A stretch of DNA of 64,000 nt from Acidobacteria bacterium Mor1 (GTDB lineage: Bacteria; Acidobacteriota; Polarisedimenticolia; Polarisedimenticolales; Polarisedimenticolaceae), in the NCBI GenBank assembly GCA_001664505.1, contig CP011806.1, positions 1,154,400 to 1,218,399 of the forward strand. Direction: 5' to 3'. Position 1 is the first letter of the stretch. Each line of letters starts with the position of its first letter. Below, one piece after another: positions 1 through 9,343 of this stretch. The notes under the pieces are model-generated. The model did no database searches. It saw only the letters and a list, made by a program, of their open reading frames with translations, and was not told the DNA's origin. Made by a program: the position numbers and the translations under genes.

Positions 1-903
1 CGGGGTTTCCTCGGCCGTTTCGTTGTCGAAGAGCTGCGGCGGCGTGGGTACTCGAATCCGCTTCCCCTGGGCAGCAAGGACTTCGACCTGGTCGATTCCG
101 CCCGGACCGACGCCTACTTCGCCGAACATCGCCCCGAAGCGATCATCCATCTGGCCGCCGCCGTGGGCGGCATCGGCGCCAACAAGGAGAACCCCGGCTG
201 GTTCTCCTATGCCAACAGCATGATGGGCGCCAACGTCTTCGAGTGCGCCCGCAAGTACGAGGCCCGCAAGGTGGTGACCATCGGCACCATCTGCGTGTAC
301 CCCGGCGACGCACCGGTGCCGACTCCGGAAAGCGCCATGTTCGAGGGCTTTCCCGCCATCGACACCGCTCCCTACGGGATCGCCAAGCGCAACGTGTGGA
401 TGATGGGTGCCGCCTATCAGCGGCAGTACGGTTTGAACGCGGTCTTCTTGATCCCGACCAACCTGTACGGCCCTCACGACCACTTCGACGAGGCCAAGTC
501 CCACGTGATCCCCGCGTTGATCCGGCGCTTCATCGAGGCCCGGGAGAACGGGACGCCGGAGGTGATGATCTGGGGCGACGGCTCCGCCACCCGGGAGTTC
601 CTCTACGCCGCCGACGCGGCCCGGGGCATCGTCGATGCCCTGGAGCGCTACGACGCCCCGGAACCGGTCAACCTCGGCACCGGCAACGAGATCTCGATCA
701 AGACCCTCGCCGAAGAAATCAAGGCGCAAACCGGCTACGAAGGTGCCCTGACCTGGGACACCGACAAACCGACCGGCGCGCCCCGGCGCAGCCTGGCGGT
801 GGAGCGTGCCCGGGAGGCCTTCGGCTTCCAGGCCGAGACCCCGTTCAAGGATGGCCTCCGCCGCACGATCGAATGGTACGAACTCGAACGCAAGAAGGAC
901 TGA
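1..903 (+). CDS. fcl: GDP-L-fucose synthase-like epimerase/reductase, 5' end missing
   Basis: This is the 3' part of an extended short-chain dehydrogenase resembling GDP-L-fucose synthase (GDP-4-keto-6-deoxymannose 3,5-epimerase/4-reductase), a cytosolic enzyme that makes GDP-fucose-type donors for surface glycans. The frame is open from base 1, entering just after the start of the Rossmann glycine motif, so only a few codons are missing. Visible signatures are HLAAAVGGIGAN, the YxxxK pair in APYGIAK, PTNLYGPHDHF and REFLYAADAA. The catalytic Cys (GTICVYP) and His (YGPHDHF) of the epimerase step are kept, while the usual Ser in GSSC is Thr. It heads a plus-strand nucleotide-sugar run; the next gene starts 4 bases after its TGA. 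Confidence 0.85.
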   Translation, partial: RGFLGRFVVEELRRRGYSNPLPLGSKDFDLVDSARTDAYFAEHRPEAIIHLAAAVGGIGANKENPGWFSYANSMMGANVFECARKYEARKVVTIGTICVYPGDAPVPTPESAMFEGFPAIDTAPYGIAKRNVWMMGAAYQRQYGLNAVFLIPTNLYGPHDHFDEAKSHVIPALIRRFIEARENGTPEVMIWGDGSATREFLYAADAARGIVDALERYDAPEPVNLGTGNEISIKTLAEEIKAQTGYEGALTWDTDKPTGAPRRSLAVERAREAFGFQAETPFKDGLRRTIEWYELERKKD

Positions 904-907
904 CCGC

Positions 908-2203
908 ATGTACGACGACAATCGGGTCTGCATCATGGGGATGGGCTACGTCGGCCTAACCCTCGCCGTGGCCATGGCCGAGAACGGCTTCGAGGTCCAC
1001 GGAATCGAGATCAACCCCGAGATCCTCGACACGATCCAGGACGGCAAGGCCCACTTCTACGAGGCGAACCTGGACTACATGATCCGGCGCAACCTGGAGA
1101 AGGGCCGGCTCAAGTTCAGCGAGACGATCCCCGAGGGGGACTCGTTCGACGTCTACGTGGTCACCGTCGGCACGCCGCTGGACGACAACAAGAAGCCGCG
1201 CATGGACATGATCCAGCGGGTATCCCAGCAGATCGCCGATCACATGAGCGACGGCGCACTGATCATCCTGCGTTCCACCGTGCGGCTGGGCGCCTCGCTG
1301 AACGTCGCGAAGCCGAAGTTCGACGCAAGCGGCAAGAAGTTCGATCTGGCCTTCTGCCCCGAGCGGACGATGGAAGGCCGCGCCCTGGCCGAGCTGCCGG
1401 TGCTGCCCCAGATCGTCGGCGGCATGAACCGTCAGTCCCAGGACCGGGCGGGCACGATCTTCCAGCGCATCACCCCGACGATCCTCAAGGTCTCGAGCAT
1501 TCAAACCGCTGAGCTGATCAAGCTGCTGGACAACTCCTACCGGGATCTGTTCTTCGCCTTCGGCAACGAGGTGGCGCTCCTTTGCGAGGCCATCGGCGTC
1601 AACGCCACCGAGGTGATCAAGACCGCCAACCTGGGTTACGAACGCACCAACATCGCCTGGCCCGGCTTCGTCGGCGGACCGTGCCTGGAGAAGGATCCTC
1701 ACATCCTGGTGGAGTCGGTGGCCGATACCGGATTCCTGCCCAAGATGATCCACACCGCCCGGCACCTCAACGAAGACCTGGTCCAGCACGTGTTCGATCG
1801 CACCATGCGCATGATCGACAAGAAGGACAACCTCTCGATCGGAATCATGGGCATGGCCTTCAAGGGCCGTCCGGATACCGACGACCTGCGTGGCTCGCCG
1901 TCGCTCTGGATGATCGATCACATCCGCAAGACGATGCCCTCGGCCACGATCAAGGCCCAGGACTACGTCTGCAAGGACGAGGCGCTGGCAAAGCTCGGGG
2001 TGAAGCCGGTCGACGACCGTGAGGCCTTCGCCGGCAGCGACATCGTACTGATCCTCAACAACCACCCGCGCTACGAGACCCTGGACGTCGAGACGCGGGC
2101 GACGACCATGAACAACCCCGGCGTGATCTACGACGCCTGGAACGTGGTCTACCCCAACATCGATCTTCCTGAAGGAGTGAAACTCTGTGCCCTCGGAGCG
2201 TAA
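908..2203 (+). CDS. UDP-glucose/GDP-mannose-type nucleotide-sugar 6-dehydrogenase
   Basis: This 431-residue protein oxidises the C6 hydroxyl of a nucleotide sugar to a uronate using two NAD+. The N-terminal NAD site is GMGYVGL (about residues 11-17). The catalytic Cys lies in GGPCLEKD, and the C-terminal UDP-binding domain has GMAFKGRPDTDDLRGSPS. The length fits the family. ATG 908 is chosen because AGAAGGA precedes it and because the longer open frame would overlap the upstream gene by about 100 bases. The family (WbpA, WecC, Ugd) does not reveal whether the substrate is UDP-Glc, UDP-GlcNAc/ManNAc or GDP-Man. Its neighbours point to capsule or exopolysaccharide sugar supply. Confidence 0.88.
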   Translation: MYDDNRVCIMGMGYVGLTLAVAMAENGFEVHGIEINPEILDTIQDGKAHFYEANLDYMIRRNLEKGRLKFSETIPEGDSFDVYVVTVGTPLDDNKKPRMDMIQRVSQQIADHMSDGALIILRSTVRLGASLNVAKPKFDASGKKFDLAFCPERTMEGRALAELPVLPQIVGGMNRQSQDRAGTIFQRITPTILKVSSIQTAELIKLLDNSYRDLFFAFGNEVALLCEAIGVNATEVIKTANLGYERTNIAWPGFVGGPCLEKDPHILVESVADTGFLPKMIHTARHLNEDLVQHVFDRTMRMIDKKDNLSIGIMGMAFKGRPDTDDLRGSPSLWMIDHIRKTMPSATIKAQDYVCKDEALAKLGVKPVDDREAFAGSDIVLILNNHPRYETLDVETRATTMNNPGVIYDAWNVVYPNIDLPEGVKLCALGA

Positions 2204-3197
2204 GTACCTCGTAACCGGCGGAACCGGCTTCCTCGGATCGGCTCTGGTCAAGGCCATGGTCGACCGCGGCGACGACGTCCGCGTGCTGGACAACAACTTC
2301 CGCGGCTCCGCCTCGAAGCTTGGCGAAGCCTACCTCGACAAGATCGAGATGGTCGAGGCGGACATCCGCGACGCCGGCGCCGTCGACGAGGCGACCAAGG
2401 GCGTGGACATGGTCTGCCACCTGGCGTTCATCAACGGCACCAAGCACTTCTACGAGATTCCCGAGGTGGTGCTGGACGTCGGCATCCGCGGTACCCAGAA
2501 CACCCTGGAGGCGGCGATCAAGCACGGGGTCAAGGAGTACGTCTTCGCCTCCAGTTCCGAGGTGTACCAGACTCCGCCGTCGGTCCCGACCGACGAACAG
2601 GTGCCGACCTGCATTCCCGACACCCTGAACCCGCGCTACTCCTACGGCGGGGCCAAGCTGATCGGCGAGATCCTGGCCTTCAACTACGGCCGCAAGCACT
2701 TCGACCGCACCCTGGTCTTCCGCCCGCACAACGCCTACGGGCCGGACATGGGCTTCGAGCACGTGATCCCCCAGCTCGCCCTGCGCATGCGGCGGGCGGC
2801 GGCCGAGGCCGGCGGCGGCAAGATCCCGTTCCAGATCCAGGGAGACGGTTCGGAGACCCGGGCGTTCAACAACGTCCACGACTTCATCGCCGGACTGCTG
2901 CTGGTGATCGACAAGGGTGAGGACCGCAACCTCTACCACATCGGAACCAACGAAGAGGTCAGCATCCGCGACCTGGTGCTCAAGATCGCCGATCAACTGG
3001 GCGTCGAGATCGAGATCCAGAGCACCCCGCGGCCGGCGGGAGGCACGCCCCGGCGCTGCCCGGACATCTCCAAGCTCCAGGGGCTCGGCTACGAGCCCAA
3101 GATCTCGCTGGATGACGGGCTGCGAGAGATCGTAAGCTGGTACGCGGATTGGGCCGACAGGCATCCGGAGAAGGCTCTGGAACTGTCCGCCATCTGA
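2187..3197 (+). CDS. NAD-dependent nucleotide-sugar epimerase/dehydratase
   Basis: This 336-residue extended SDR most likely epimerises or dehydrates a sugar nucleotide for glycan synthesis. It shows the Rossmann motif TGGTGFLG (about residues 10-17), a catalytic ASSSEVY serine region, YSYGGAK (YxxxK) and RPHNAYGPDMG. The GTG start at 2187 lies inside the end of the dehydrogenase gene (17-base overlap) and is supported by GAAGGAG seven bases upstream, so the two are translationally coupled. Exact substrate is not readable; UDP-glucose/UDP-glucuronate 4-epimerase-like or dehydratase activity are both possible. Confidence 0.85.
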   Translation: MPSERKYLVTGGTGFLGSALVKAMVDRGDDVRVLDNNFRGSASKLGEAYLDKIEMVEADIRDAGAVDEATKGVDMVCHLAFINGTKHFYEIPEVVLDVGIRGTQNTLEAAIKHGVKEYVFASSSEVYQTPPSVPTDEQVPTCIPDTLNPRYSYGGAKLIGEILAFNYGRKHFDRTLVFRPHNAYGPDMGFEHVIPQLALRMRRAAAEAGGGKIPFQIQGDGSETRAFNNVHDFIAGLLLVIDKGEDRNLYHIGTNEEVSIRDLVLKIADQLGVEIEIQSTPRPAGGTPRRCPDISKLQGLGYEPKISLDDGLREIVSWYADWADRHPEKALELSAI

Positions 3198-3231
3198 CGC
3201 CCGCAGATCCGGCGACCGGAGGGGAAGATCG

Positions 3232-4479
3232 ATGGGAGGCGACCGTGCAGCGGGTAGGCCCACGGCGTTGCTGTTGCTGCCGCTCCTGGCCTTCGCCTAC
3301 CCGGTGATCTACGGCCTGCTCTCCCGCAGCCAGACTCCCGAGATTCTCGGCCGCTGGTCCAAGTTCTTCTTCGCCTTCAATCTGTGGAACGTGCTGCTGG
3401 TGCTGGCGGCTCTCGCCCTCTGGCGCGCCGGGCGTCTCTGGCTGTTGACGGCGGCCTACCTGCTGGTGGTGCTGACCACCGCGGTCTTCCCGGCCAACAG
3501 CCAGCTGGCGGAACTCCCCGGCATGGCCCTGACCATGCCGCTGATCCGCACCCTCTGCGGCGTGGCGATCCTGCTCGCCGCGTTCCTCGCCTCCCGTGGC
3601 CCGGCAGGCAAACCCCATAGCCTGGGATTGTTGCTGGGCACCCTGATTCTCTGTGTCTCGGTGCTCGACCTCGCGCTGCTGGGCCTGCTCAGCCTGCGCC
3701 CCTCCGAGAACCGCTCGGTGGCCGGGCTGCGGGTCGAGTACGACCTGTCCCGGGTCGACGGCGAGGACGTCCTGCTCGTCGGCGACTCCTTCGTCTGGGG
3801 CCAGGGTGTGCCCGTAGCCGACCGGATGGGGGATCGGCTGGAGGCCCGTCTCGACGGCCCCGAGGTGTTCAGCCTCGGCGAACGAGGCACCGGACTCGTA
3901 GACTACAACCGGATGCTCGAGGAGCTGCCCGCCGGCGCCCGGGCGCGGTCCACCGTAATCGCTTACTACATGAACGACATGCCCGCCCCCGAGAGCGCCC
4001 AGGCCCGGGCGGTCAACCTGATGAAGAGCTTCGGCAAGAGTTTCCCGACGCTGCGGTTCGTCGCCGATCACCTGGCAAAGGCGCTGACCCCCGATGTCGA
4101 TGCCTACCACCGGTTCGTGATCGGCTGCTACGACGAGACCCACCCCGGCTACGAGCTCCGCTGGCAGCGGCTCGCCGGGCAGGTCGAGACCCTGTCCGAG
4201 ACCGCCCGGACACGGGGCCGCGAGCAACCGCTCTTCGTGATCCTGCCGCTGATGGTGGACTTCGAGAGCTATCCCCTCGACGATGCACACCGCCGCCTGG
4301 GCGACCTCGCCGCAGGAGCCGGTTTCGAGGTCCTGGACCTGTTGCCGATGTTCCGCAGGGAGATGACCGACGGGGTCGCGTACCGCACGGTCCCCAACGA
4401 CAATCACTTCAACGAAGCTGCCCACGACCGGGTGGCCGAGGAAATCCAGCGGAGCCTCGAGAGCCGCGCAGCTCCGTGA
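3232..4479 (+). CDS. Polytopic membrane protein with C-terminal SGNH/GDSL hydrolase-like domain
   Basis: This 415-residue protein has about five hydrophobic segments in residues 8-150, followed by a soluble SGNH-type domain. The nucleophile block is GDSFVWG (Ser186) and the second catalytic block is NDNHFNEAAH (His392), the usual positions in glycan O-acetyl-esterases and acyltransferase-associated SGNH proteins. GGAGGGG lies just ahead of ATG 3232. It follows the sugar-nucleotide genes by 34 bases, so a role in adding or removing acyl groups on the exported polysaccharide is reasonable. I infer this; the substrate is unknown. It converges with the next gene with only 11 bases between stops. 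Confidence 0.75.
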   Translation: MGGDRAAGRPTALLLLPLLAFAYPVIYGLLSRSQTPEILGRWSKFFFAFNLWNVLLVLAALALWRAGRLWLLTAAYLLVVLTTAVFPANSQLAELPGMALTMPLIRTLCGVAILLAAFLASRGPAGKPHSLGLLLGTLILCVSVLDLALLGLLSLRPSENRSVAGLRVEYDLSRVDGEDVLLVGDSFVWGQGVPVADRMGDRLEARLDGPEVFSLGERGTGLVDYNRMLEELPAGARARSTVIAYYMNDMPAPESAQARAVNLMKSFGKSFPTLRFVADHLAKALTPDVDAYHRFVIGCYDETHPGYELRWQRLAGQVETLSETARTRGREQPLFVILPLMVDFESYPLDDAHRRLGDLAAGAGFEVLDLLPMFRREMTDGVAYRTVPNDNHFNEAAHDRVAEEIQRSLESRAAP

Positions 4480-4490
4480 GCCCGTGGGAG

Positions 4491-5654
4491 CTACTCGGCC
4501 TCGGCCGCGGGAACCGTCGCCGGAACGCCCTGGATATCTCCCTGCAGCGCGGCGGTGAGCAGCTCCTCGACCCGCTCGCAGTAGCGATCGAACAGGAAAC
4601 AGTCGAACAGCCGCCGGCGGCCCGCCTCACCGAGGGTGCGGCGTAGCTCCGCGTCTCCCAGCAGCCGGTCCATCGCCCGGCGCAACGCGTCGACGTCGCC
4701 GAAGGGCACCAGGATGCCGGTCTCGCCGTCGATCACCACCTCGGGAGTCCCACCGGCCTTGCCCCCGATGCAGGGCTTCGCGAACTGCATCGACTCGAGG
4801 AAGACGATGCCGAAGCCCTCCTGCCCCGAGGGCAACACGAACGCCGCGCAGTGCTTGTAGCGATCCCGCAGGTCGTCGTCGCTCAGGTCCTGCTCGAACA
4901 GCACCCGGTCGACAACCCCGTGCTCCCGGGCCAGGGCCTCGAGCCGGGGCTTGTCATCCCCCTTGCCCACGATGCGGTAGCGGGCGTCGGGGTAGCGTTC
5001 GGCCAGTTGGGCGAAGGCCTCGATCGCCCGGTCGACCCCCTTCATCGTCTCCACCGCCCAAAGTCGTGAGACGGTCAGGAGCTCCAGCCCCCGTTCCTCG
5101 GTGGTCTCCTTGCCCCGGTTCCGCTCGAGCTGCTCGGAGAAGTAGGGATCCAACGTGTTGGGCAAAACGTGGACCCGCTCGATTGGGATCCCGGTCGAAC
5201 GAGTCAGGGCCGATCCGGTGTTGGCCGACACGGCGAAGGCGAAGCTGGCGTTGCGCGCGGCGATCCGGCGGGAGCGACGCGGCTCTTCCCAGGCCTCGGT
5301 GCCGTGGGCGATGAACCCGTAGCCCTGCTTCAGGAACGGACGGGCCAAGAGGCCCGCCGGGGTCATGCCCAACAGACCGATGATCGCCACCGTCGGACGC
5401 TTGCGGGCGGCCTCGACCAGGGTACGGCGCGCGGTACCCGCCTGTCCGGCACCGGCGACGAAGCGCATGTGTTTCCAGGGAGCTCCGGCCGCCTCGTAGT
5501 CCTCTTCGCTGTCGTCCTGGCTGATCACCGTCACGTCGAGATCCAGCTTCGGCGCCAGGCGGTCCAGAGCAAGGCAAAGCATCTGGTTGAAGCGAGGAAT
5601 CCCGCCCCGCACACAGAAGATGGTGGACAGCACCACCAGAACACCGGTCTTCAT
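4491..5654 (-). CDS. GT4-family glycosyltransferase
   Basis: This 387-residue GT-B-fold glycosyltransferase transfers a sugar from a nucleotide donor to a growing surface glycan on the cytosolic side. The C-terminal half carries the GT4 EX7E motif (EGFGIVFLES, about residue 280) and the following GGTPEVV donor-binding stretch. The N-terminal acceptor domain begins with a glycine-rich RGGIPRFN loop. Its start overlaps the stop of the CapK-like gene upstream (bases 5651-5654, ATGA), marking it as the last gene of the minus-strand glycan operon. Sugar specificity cannot be read. Confidence 0.85.
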   Translation of the reverse strand: MKTGVLVVLSTIFCVRGGIPRFNQMLCLALDRLAPKLDLDVTVISQDDSEEDYEAAGAPWKHMRFVAGAGQAGTARRTLVEAARKRPTVAIIGLLGMTPAGLLARPFLKQGYGFIAHGTEAWEEPRRSRRIAARNASFAFAVSANTGSALTRSTGIPIERVHVLPNTLDPYFSEQLERNRGKETTEERGLELLTVSRLWAVETMKGVDRAIEAFAQLAERYPDARYRIVGKGDDKPRLEALAREHGVVDRVLFEQDLSDDDLRDRYKHCAAFVLPSGQEGFGIVFLESMQFAKPCIGGKAGGTPEVVIDGETGILVPFGDVDALRRAMDRLLGDAELRRTLGEAGRRRLFDCFLFDRYCERVEELLTAALQGDIQGVPATVPAAEAE

Positions 5655-6979
5655 GCTCCGAGACTCCCTTGCTCTGTTTCGACGACGATCATGCGGGTCT
5701 TGCCGGCCACGGTCTGTTCCAGTGTGTCGACCGCCTTGAACTCCATGCGTCCCAGATCGGGATGCACCTTGGCCAGGCGCTCGAGAATACCGGCCCGGCC
5801 ACGATCGGACAGCCCGTCCCGGCCGGTCACCCGCATGACCAGACGCCGCGGCTGTTGCACGACCTGGAACCCGCGCACCTCGCTGCAGGGCCGCACCGCG
5901 TGGGAGAACACCTCGGAGTGCACCTGGGTGCCGTCGGGCAACACGAGATAGTCGTTGCAGCGCCCGATCACGCGCCGGAACGAGGTGATGCCCAGGGTCT
6001 CTCCCCCTTCCTCGAGCTCGATTTCGTCGCCGATCTCATAGCGGACCAGCGGGAAGCAGCGGGGATAGAGGGTCGTGATGCGTAGCCCCCTACCCTCGGT
6101 AGGATTCGACGGGACCTCCAGCAACACGCTGCGCCACGGCACGACGTAGTGCCCCTCGGGCACCGTGTGGGCGATCAGTCCGGACTCGACGGCCCCGTAC
6201 TCCATCGCCACCGGACAGCCGAACAGCTCTCCCAGCAACTCCGGGGTTTCCGGATGGGGATAGCTCTCGGAGGTGCCGACCACCATGCGCAGCCCGAGTT
6301 CCCGCAGCGAGGCGCCTCGATCCCTGTTGGCCTCGGCGAAGCGATGGAGCGCGACCCCGTAGCCCAGCAGGTAGTCGGGGCGGAAGCGAATCATCCGGCT
6401 TCCCGCCCGCCGCATCGCCTCCTCCTGCAGGTCGTAGGCGCTGAAGCGGCAGTAGCCCAGCAGCCGGTCCTGAAGTTCCCGCTTGCGGGCGTTGACCCAA
6501 CCGCGCAGACCCTCGCCCAGCAGATGGCTGTGCCCCCAGATCAGGAACAGCCGGGAGTCCGGGTAGATCCCGTAGGCCCTGCGGCTCCACCAGAGATCCT
6601 CCTCGACCCGGCGGTTCTCGTCCTCCCAGGCGGGCAACTGCACCGGTTGACCGGTCGAACCGCCGGTGATGCGCTGAAAGTCGGCGGGACGCCCCTCGCT
6701 CGCCCGCGCCTCGCCGGTTTGTTGCACATCCTCCCGGGTCGTCGGCGGCACCGCGGCGGCGAACTGTTCCAGCGAGTCGAACCGCCCGGGCAGGTCACCG
6801 GCCGCTGCCGAATCCCGATAGAACGGCACTCGCTGGACGATCCGGCTCCACTCCTGGTTCAGCAGGGCCAGCTGCTCGGCGCGCCGATCGTCGGCAGAAG
6901 CCACGGCCGCATATCCGGCCGCATGGCGTTCCAGCCGGTCCCGCATCCGGGCATGGCGCAGGCGGGCAACCCAGGTCAC
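5651..6979 (-). CDS. CapK/PaaK-like AMP-binding (phenylacetate-CoA ligase family) protein
   Basis: This roughly 442-residue protein belongs to the ANL adenylating family branch containing phenylacetate-CoA ligase and capsule protein CapK. The ATP-binding signature ITGGSTGQP is near residue 120, and further blocks are MEYGAVESG and the C-terminal GRCNDYLVLPDG hinge. CapK-type members are common in polysaccharide loci, where they are thought to activate an acyl or amino-acid substituent. I prefer GTG 6979, which overlaps the preceding gene's TGA by four bases; a start at 7006 would also be in frame. The substrate is unknown. Confidence 0.78.
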   Translation of the reverse strand: MTWVARLRHARMRDRLERHAAGYAAVASADDRRAEQLALLNQEWSRIVQRVPFYRDSAAAGDLPGRFDSLEQFAAAVPPTTREDVQQTGEARASEGRPADFQRITGGSTGQPVQLPAWEDENRRVEEDLWWSRRAYGIYPDSRLFLIWGHSHLLGEGLRGWVNARKRELQDRLLGYCRFSAYDLQEEAMRRAGSRMIRFRPDYLLGYGVALHRFAEANRDRGASLRELGLRMVVGTSESYPHPETPELLGELFGCPVAMEYGAVESGLIAHTVPEGHYVVPWRSVLLEVPSNPTEGRGLRITTLYPRCFPLVRYEIGDEIELEEGGETLGITSFRRVIGRCNDYLVLPDGTQVHSEVFSHAVRPCSEVRGFQVVQQPRRLVMRVTGRDGLSDRGRAGILERLAKVHPDLGRMEFKAVDTLEQTVAGKTRMIVVETEQGSLGA

Positions 6980-8406
6980 GAGACCGCCCCGAGGGCCCGA
7001 ACCCACCCGGCCGGTGTGGCGAAAGGCCGCCCGACCGCCGGTTTCACGGCATCCTCGGCCAGCGCCTCTCCATTGAACAGGACCCGGGCATCGCCGGAAC
7101 TCCCCAGCACCGCCGGCGCCTCGTGAACCAGCCGGATCTGTTCCGGTTCGTAGCCCATCAAGCGGCAGGCGATACGGTCGCAGAGGGATACGTCATCGGC
7201 AAACACCAGGGTGCCGGCGTCAACGGCATCCGGAGCCAGAGGCCCCTGCCCTTCTCCGGCGATGATCCCGTCCAACAGCGCCAGATGCCGGCGCTGCGGC
7301 GTGTCCTGCATGCGCCCGGAGGCATCGGCAAAGTGCACGATGCGGGCGAGATCCAGGGTCATCCGCCAGGCGGTATCGTTCCCCGACCAGGCCCCGCCGC
7401 CGATCACGCCCAGCCGGTAGAGCACCCGGCGGGACATCCGTTCGGCGATCTGGGCGCCGCCCACGATGGCGCCGCCGGAGGCCCGGCGGTTGATCCAGTC
7501 GTGGAAACGGGAGAGCCCGCGCATGAAGGCGAAGCGGTCGGGGTACTCGTCGCCCCCGACCTTCGGATTGCCGAACCGGTGATGGGCCAGACAGTCCTTG
7601 TGGCCGACGGTGCCGACGAATCCCTTCAATGCGCAGGTGATGCCGACCTTCTCGTGAGTCTTGAGCTTGGGCACGCTCAACACCACGTCGCTCTCGAGGA
7701 CATCCCGGTGAATCAGGTAGCGATGGGCGCCTGCGGCGTGGAACTGCTCGATCCGCCCGGGGTCGTAGTCCGAGATGCGGTACTGCCGGGGCCCCGCGCC
7801 GGGAATGGCGTCGAGCAGGCTGTCGCCGCCCAGATCGACCTCGACCCCGCCGGCGTCGTCTCGCACGGTGACCGAGGACACCCGGCCTCCCAGGGTTCGC
7901 GGCGCGACCCGCAGCCGCAGGTCCTTGGGCGATACCGGCAACTTCTGATCGGCGTAGAACTCGGCGACCCGTGCGGCGCCGGTCTCCCGGAGCACCCGCT
8001 CGAAGTCACAGCTTTGAAGCGACGAGTTGCCGAACAGGACCCGGCCCTCGGGGCCGGTGGCGATCAGCACGTAGTCGGCGATCGCCCGCAGCACCGCGCC
8101 GTGGGTGCACTTGGCCCACAGCGCCCGCTCATCCTCGACCGGGCGCTGATGGTAAACGAAGTTGCAGAGCAGAAAGACCGAACTTCCGGGAGCGATGTAG
8201 GCGCCCAGCGGGTTCCACTCGGCGGTGCCGAAGTTTGCGGCGTCGAGGCCCAGATCCCTGAGGCATTCCCGAACCATGGCGTAGACCGGGTTCGGCGCGG
8301 CGGAAACCACGCTCAGGCGGTACTCCGGGTAGCGCTCGCCGGGGCTGTAGGCGTCGTCAGGCGCGGGATACGCGAGACCAGGCCTGGATACGATCGAGGC
8401 GTTCAC
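6976..8406 (-). CDS. DUF362-family protein, larger paralogue
   Basis: This 476-residue protein shows the DUF362 core: SVPKLKTHEKVG followed by TCALKGFVGTVGHKDC. The same order of motifs recurs in the next gene. It has no CxxCxxC ferredoxin cluster, unlike many DUF362 proteins. No signal peptide or membrane segment is evident. GTG 8406 is the only good start, 10 bases after the neighbouring stop. Function of DUF362 proteins in glycan loci is unknown; the tight coupling to a second DUF362 gene and to CapK suggests a shared step. Family assignment is firm, role is not. Confidence 0.72.
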   Translation of the reverse strand: MNASIVSRPGLAYPAPDDAYSPGERYPEYRLSVVSAAPNPVYAMVRECLRDLGLDAANFGTAEWNPLGAYIAPGSSVFLLCNFVYHQRPVEDERALWAKCTHGAVLRAIADYVLIATGPEGRVLFGNSSLQSCDFERVLRETGAARVAEFYADQKLPVSPKDLRLRVAPRTLGGRVSSVTVRDDAGGVEVDLGGDSLLDAIPGAGPRQYRISDYDPGRIEQFHAAGAHRYLIHRDVLESDVVLSVPKLKTHEKVGITCALKGFVGTVGHKDCLAHHRFGNPKVGGDEYPDRFAFMRGLSRFHDWINRRASGGAIVGGAQIAERMSRRVLYRLGVIGGGAWSGNDTAWRMTLDLARIVHFADASGRMQDTPQRRHLALLDGIIAGEGQGPLAPDAVDAGTLVFADDVSLCDRIACRLMGYEPEQIRLVHEAPAVLGSSGDARVLFNGEALAEDAVKPAVGRPFATPAGWVRALGAVS

Positions 8407-8416
8407 GGCGGCCCGC

Positions 8417-9343
8417 TCAGGACATGGTGGGCTGTCCCACGATCGCGTAGAACACGCGATGCAGGGCGCGGCCGAACCACGAGGTGTAGATCAGCCGGGT
8501 GAGATACTTGCTGTGGAAGAAGGTCAGCACCATCCAGTTGCGCGGGGTGCGCTTGAGCACCGCCTTGTAACGCAACGCCTCGAGCCTCTCGGCGTCGTAC
8601 TCCAGATCCTCCATCCGCCGCGGCACGAATCCGTCCTTCATCCCGTGGCTCAGATGCGCGATGGTCGTGGGGTCGACCGACATCAGGTCACACATGTAGC
8701 GATCGAACTCGCCGATGCTGTCCGCCTGAATGATCAGATCCTTGCGCAGCGGGTTGCCGTCGAGAGGACCGTTGCCGTCGAGGAACCAGGTTCCGTCGGC
8801 GATCACCATCGGCGACGGCAGGCTCTTGTTGATCGCCAAGAGCGACGGATCGATCATGTAGTGGAAGTTCATGCGCAACGGATCGGGGACCACCCCCCAC
8901 TGGTTCTTCATCCCCAGGGTCACGCCGGTCATGCAGTGCACCTTGGGCACCGGCATGGTGATGAACACGTCGATCTCGTCCCGCAGGAAACGGGAGAACG
9001 GCAGCTTGATCCGGCGCAGCCCGCGGCGCACGTCGAGATGCACCCACTCGGACTTGGTCAGGTTCTTCCAGTGGGCGCCGTGGCGGGCGACCATCTCGGG
9101 AATCCCGTGGCCCTCCATGGCCTGCTCGCATTGCCAGGCGCCGTAGCCGCCGTCGGACTCGACGACCCAGACCTCGTTGTTGCGCTTGCGCAACTCGACG
9201 ACCACCCGCTCGAGAACCTCGGTCGTGGTGGTGACCCCCTGCTTGTGACGGGGATAGGTCAGGTTGGGCTTGATCGCGACCCGCTTGCCTTCAGGCCAGG
9301 GGATCGCGTTCAGCTCGGCCTCCCTGTCGAACACTCGAATCAT
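8417..9343 (-). CDS. DUF362-family protein, smaller paralogue
   Basis: This 308-residue DUF362 protein begins its fold with VAIKPNLTYPRHKQG and has the core PVPKVHCMTGVTLGMKNQWG, matching the PKxKxH...G...KN..G order of its neighbour. It lacks iron-sulfur cysteine clusters. Its ATG overlaps the TGA of the upstream glycosyltransferase (9340-9343), and the larger DUF362 gene starts 10 bases beyond its stop, so the four genes are one transcription unit. The function is unknown; the sequence pair suggests a heterodimer or two successive reactions on a glycan-related substrate, which is inference. Confidence 0.75.
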   Translation of the reverse strand: MIRVFDREAELNAIPWPEGKRVAIKPNLTYPRHKQGVTTTTEVLERVVVELRKRNNEVWVVESDGGYGAWQCEQAMEGHGIPEMVARHGAHWKNLTKSEWVHLDVRRGLRRIKLPFSRFLRDEIDVFITMPVPKVHCMTGVTLGMKNQWGVVPDPLRMNFHYMIDPSLLAINKSLPSPMVIADGTWFLDGNGPLDGNPLRKDLIIQADSIGEFDRYMCDLMSVDPTTIAHLSHGMKDGFVPRRMEDLEYDAERLEALRYKAVLKRTPRNWMVLTFFHSKYLTRLIYTSWFGRALHRVFYAIVGQPTMS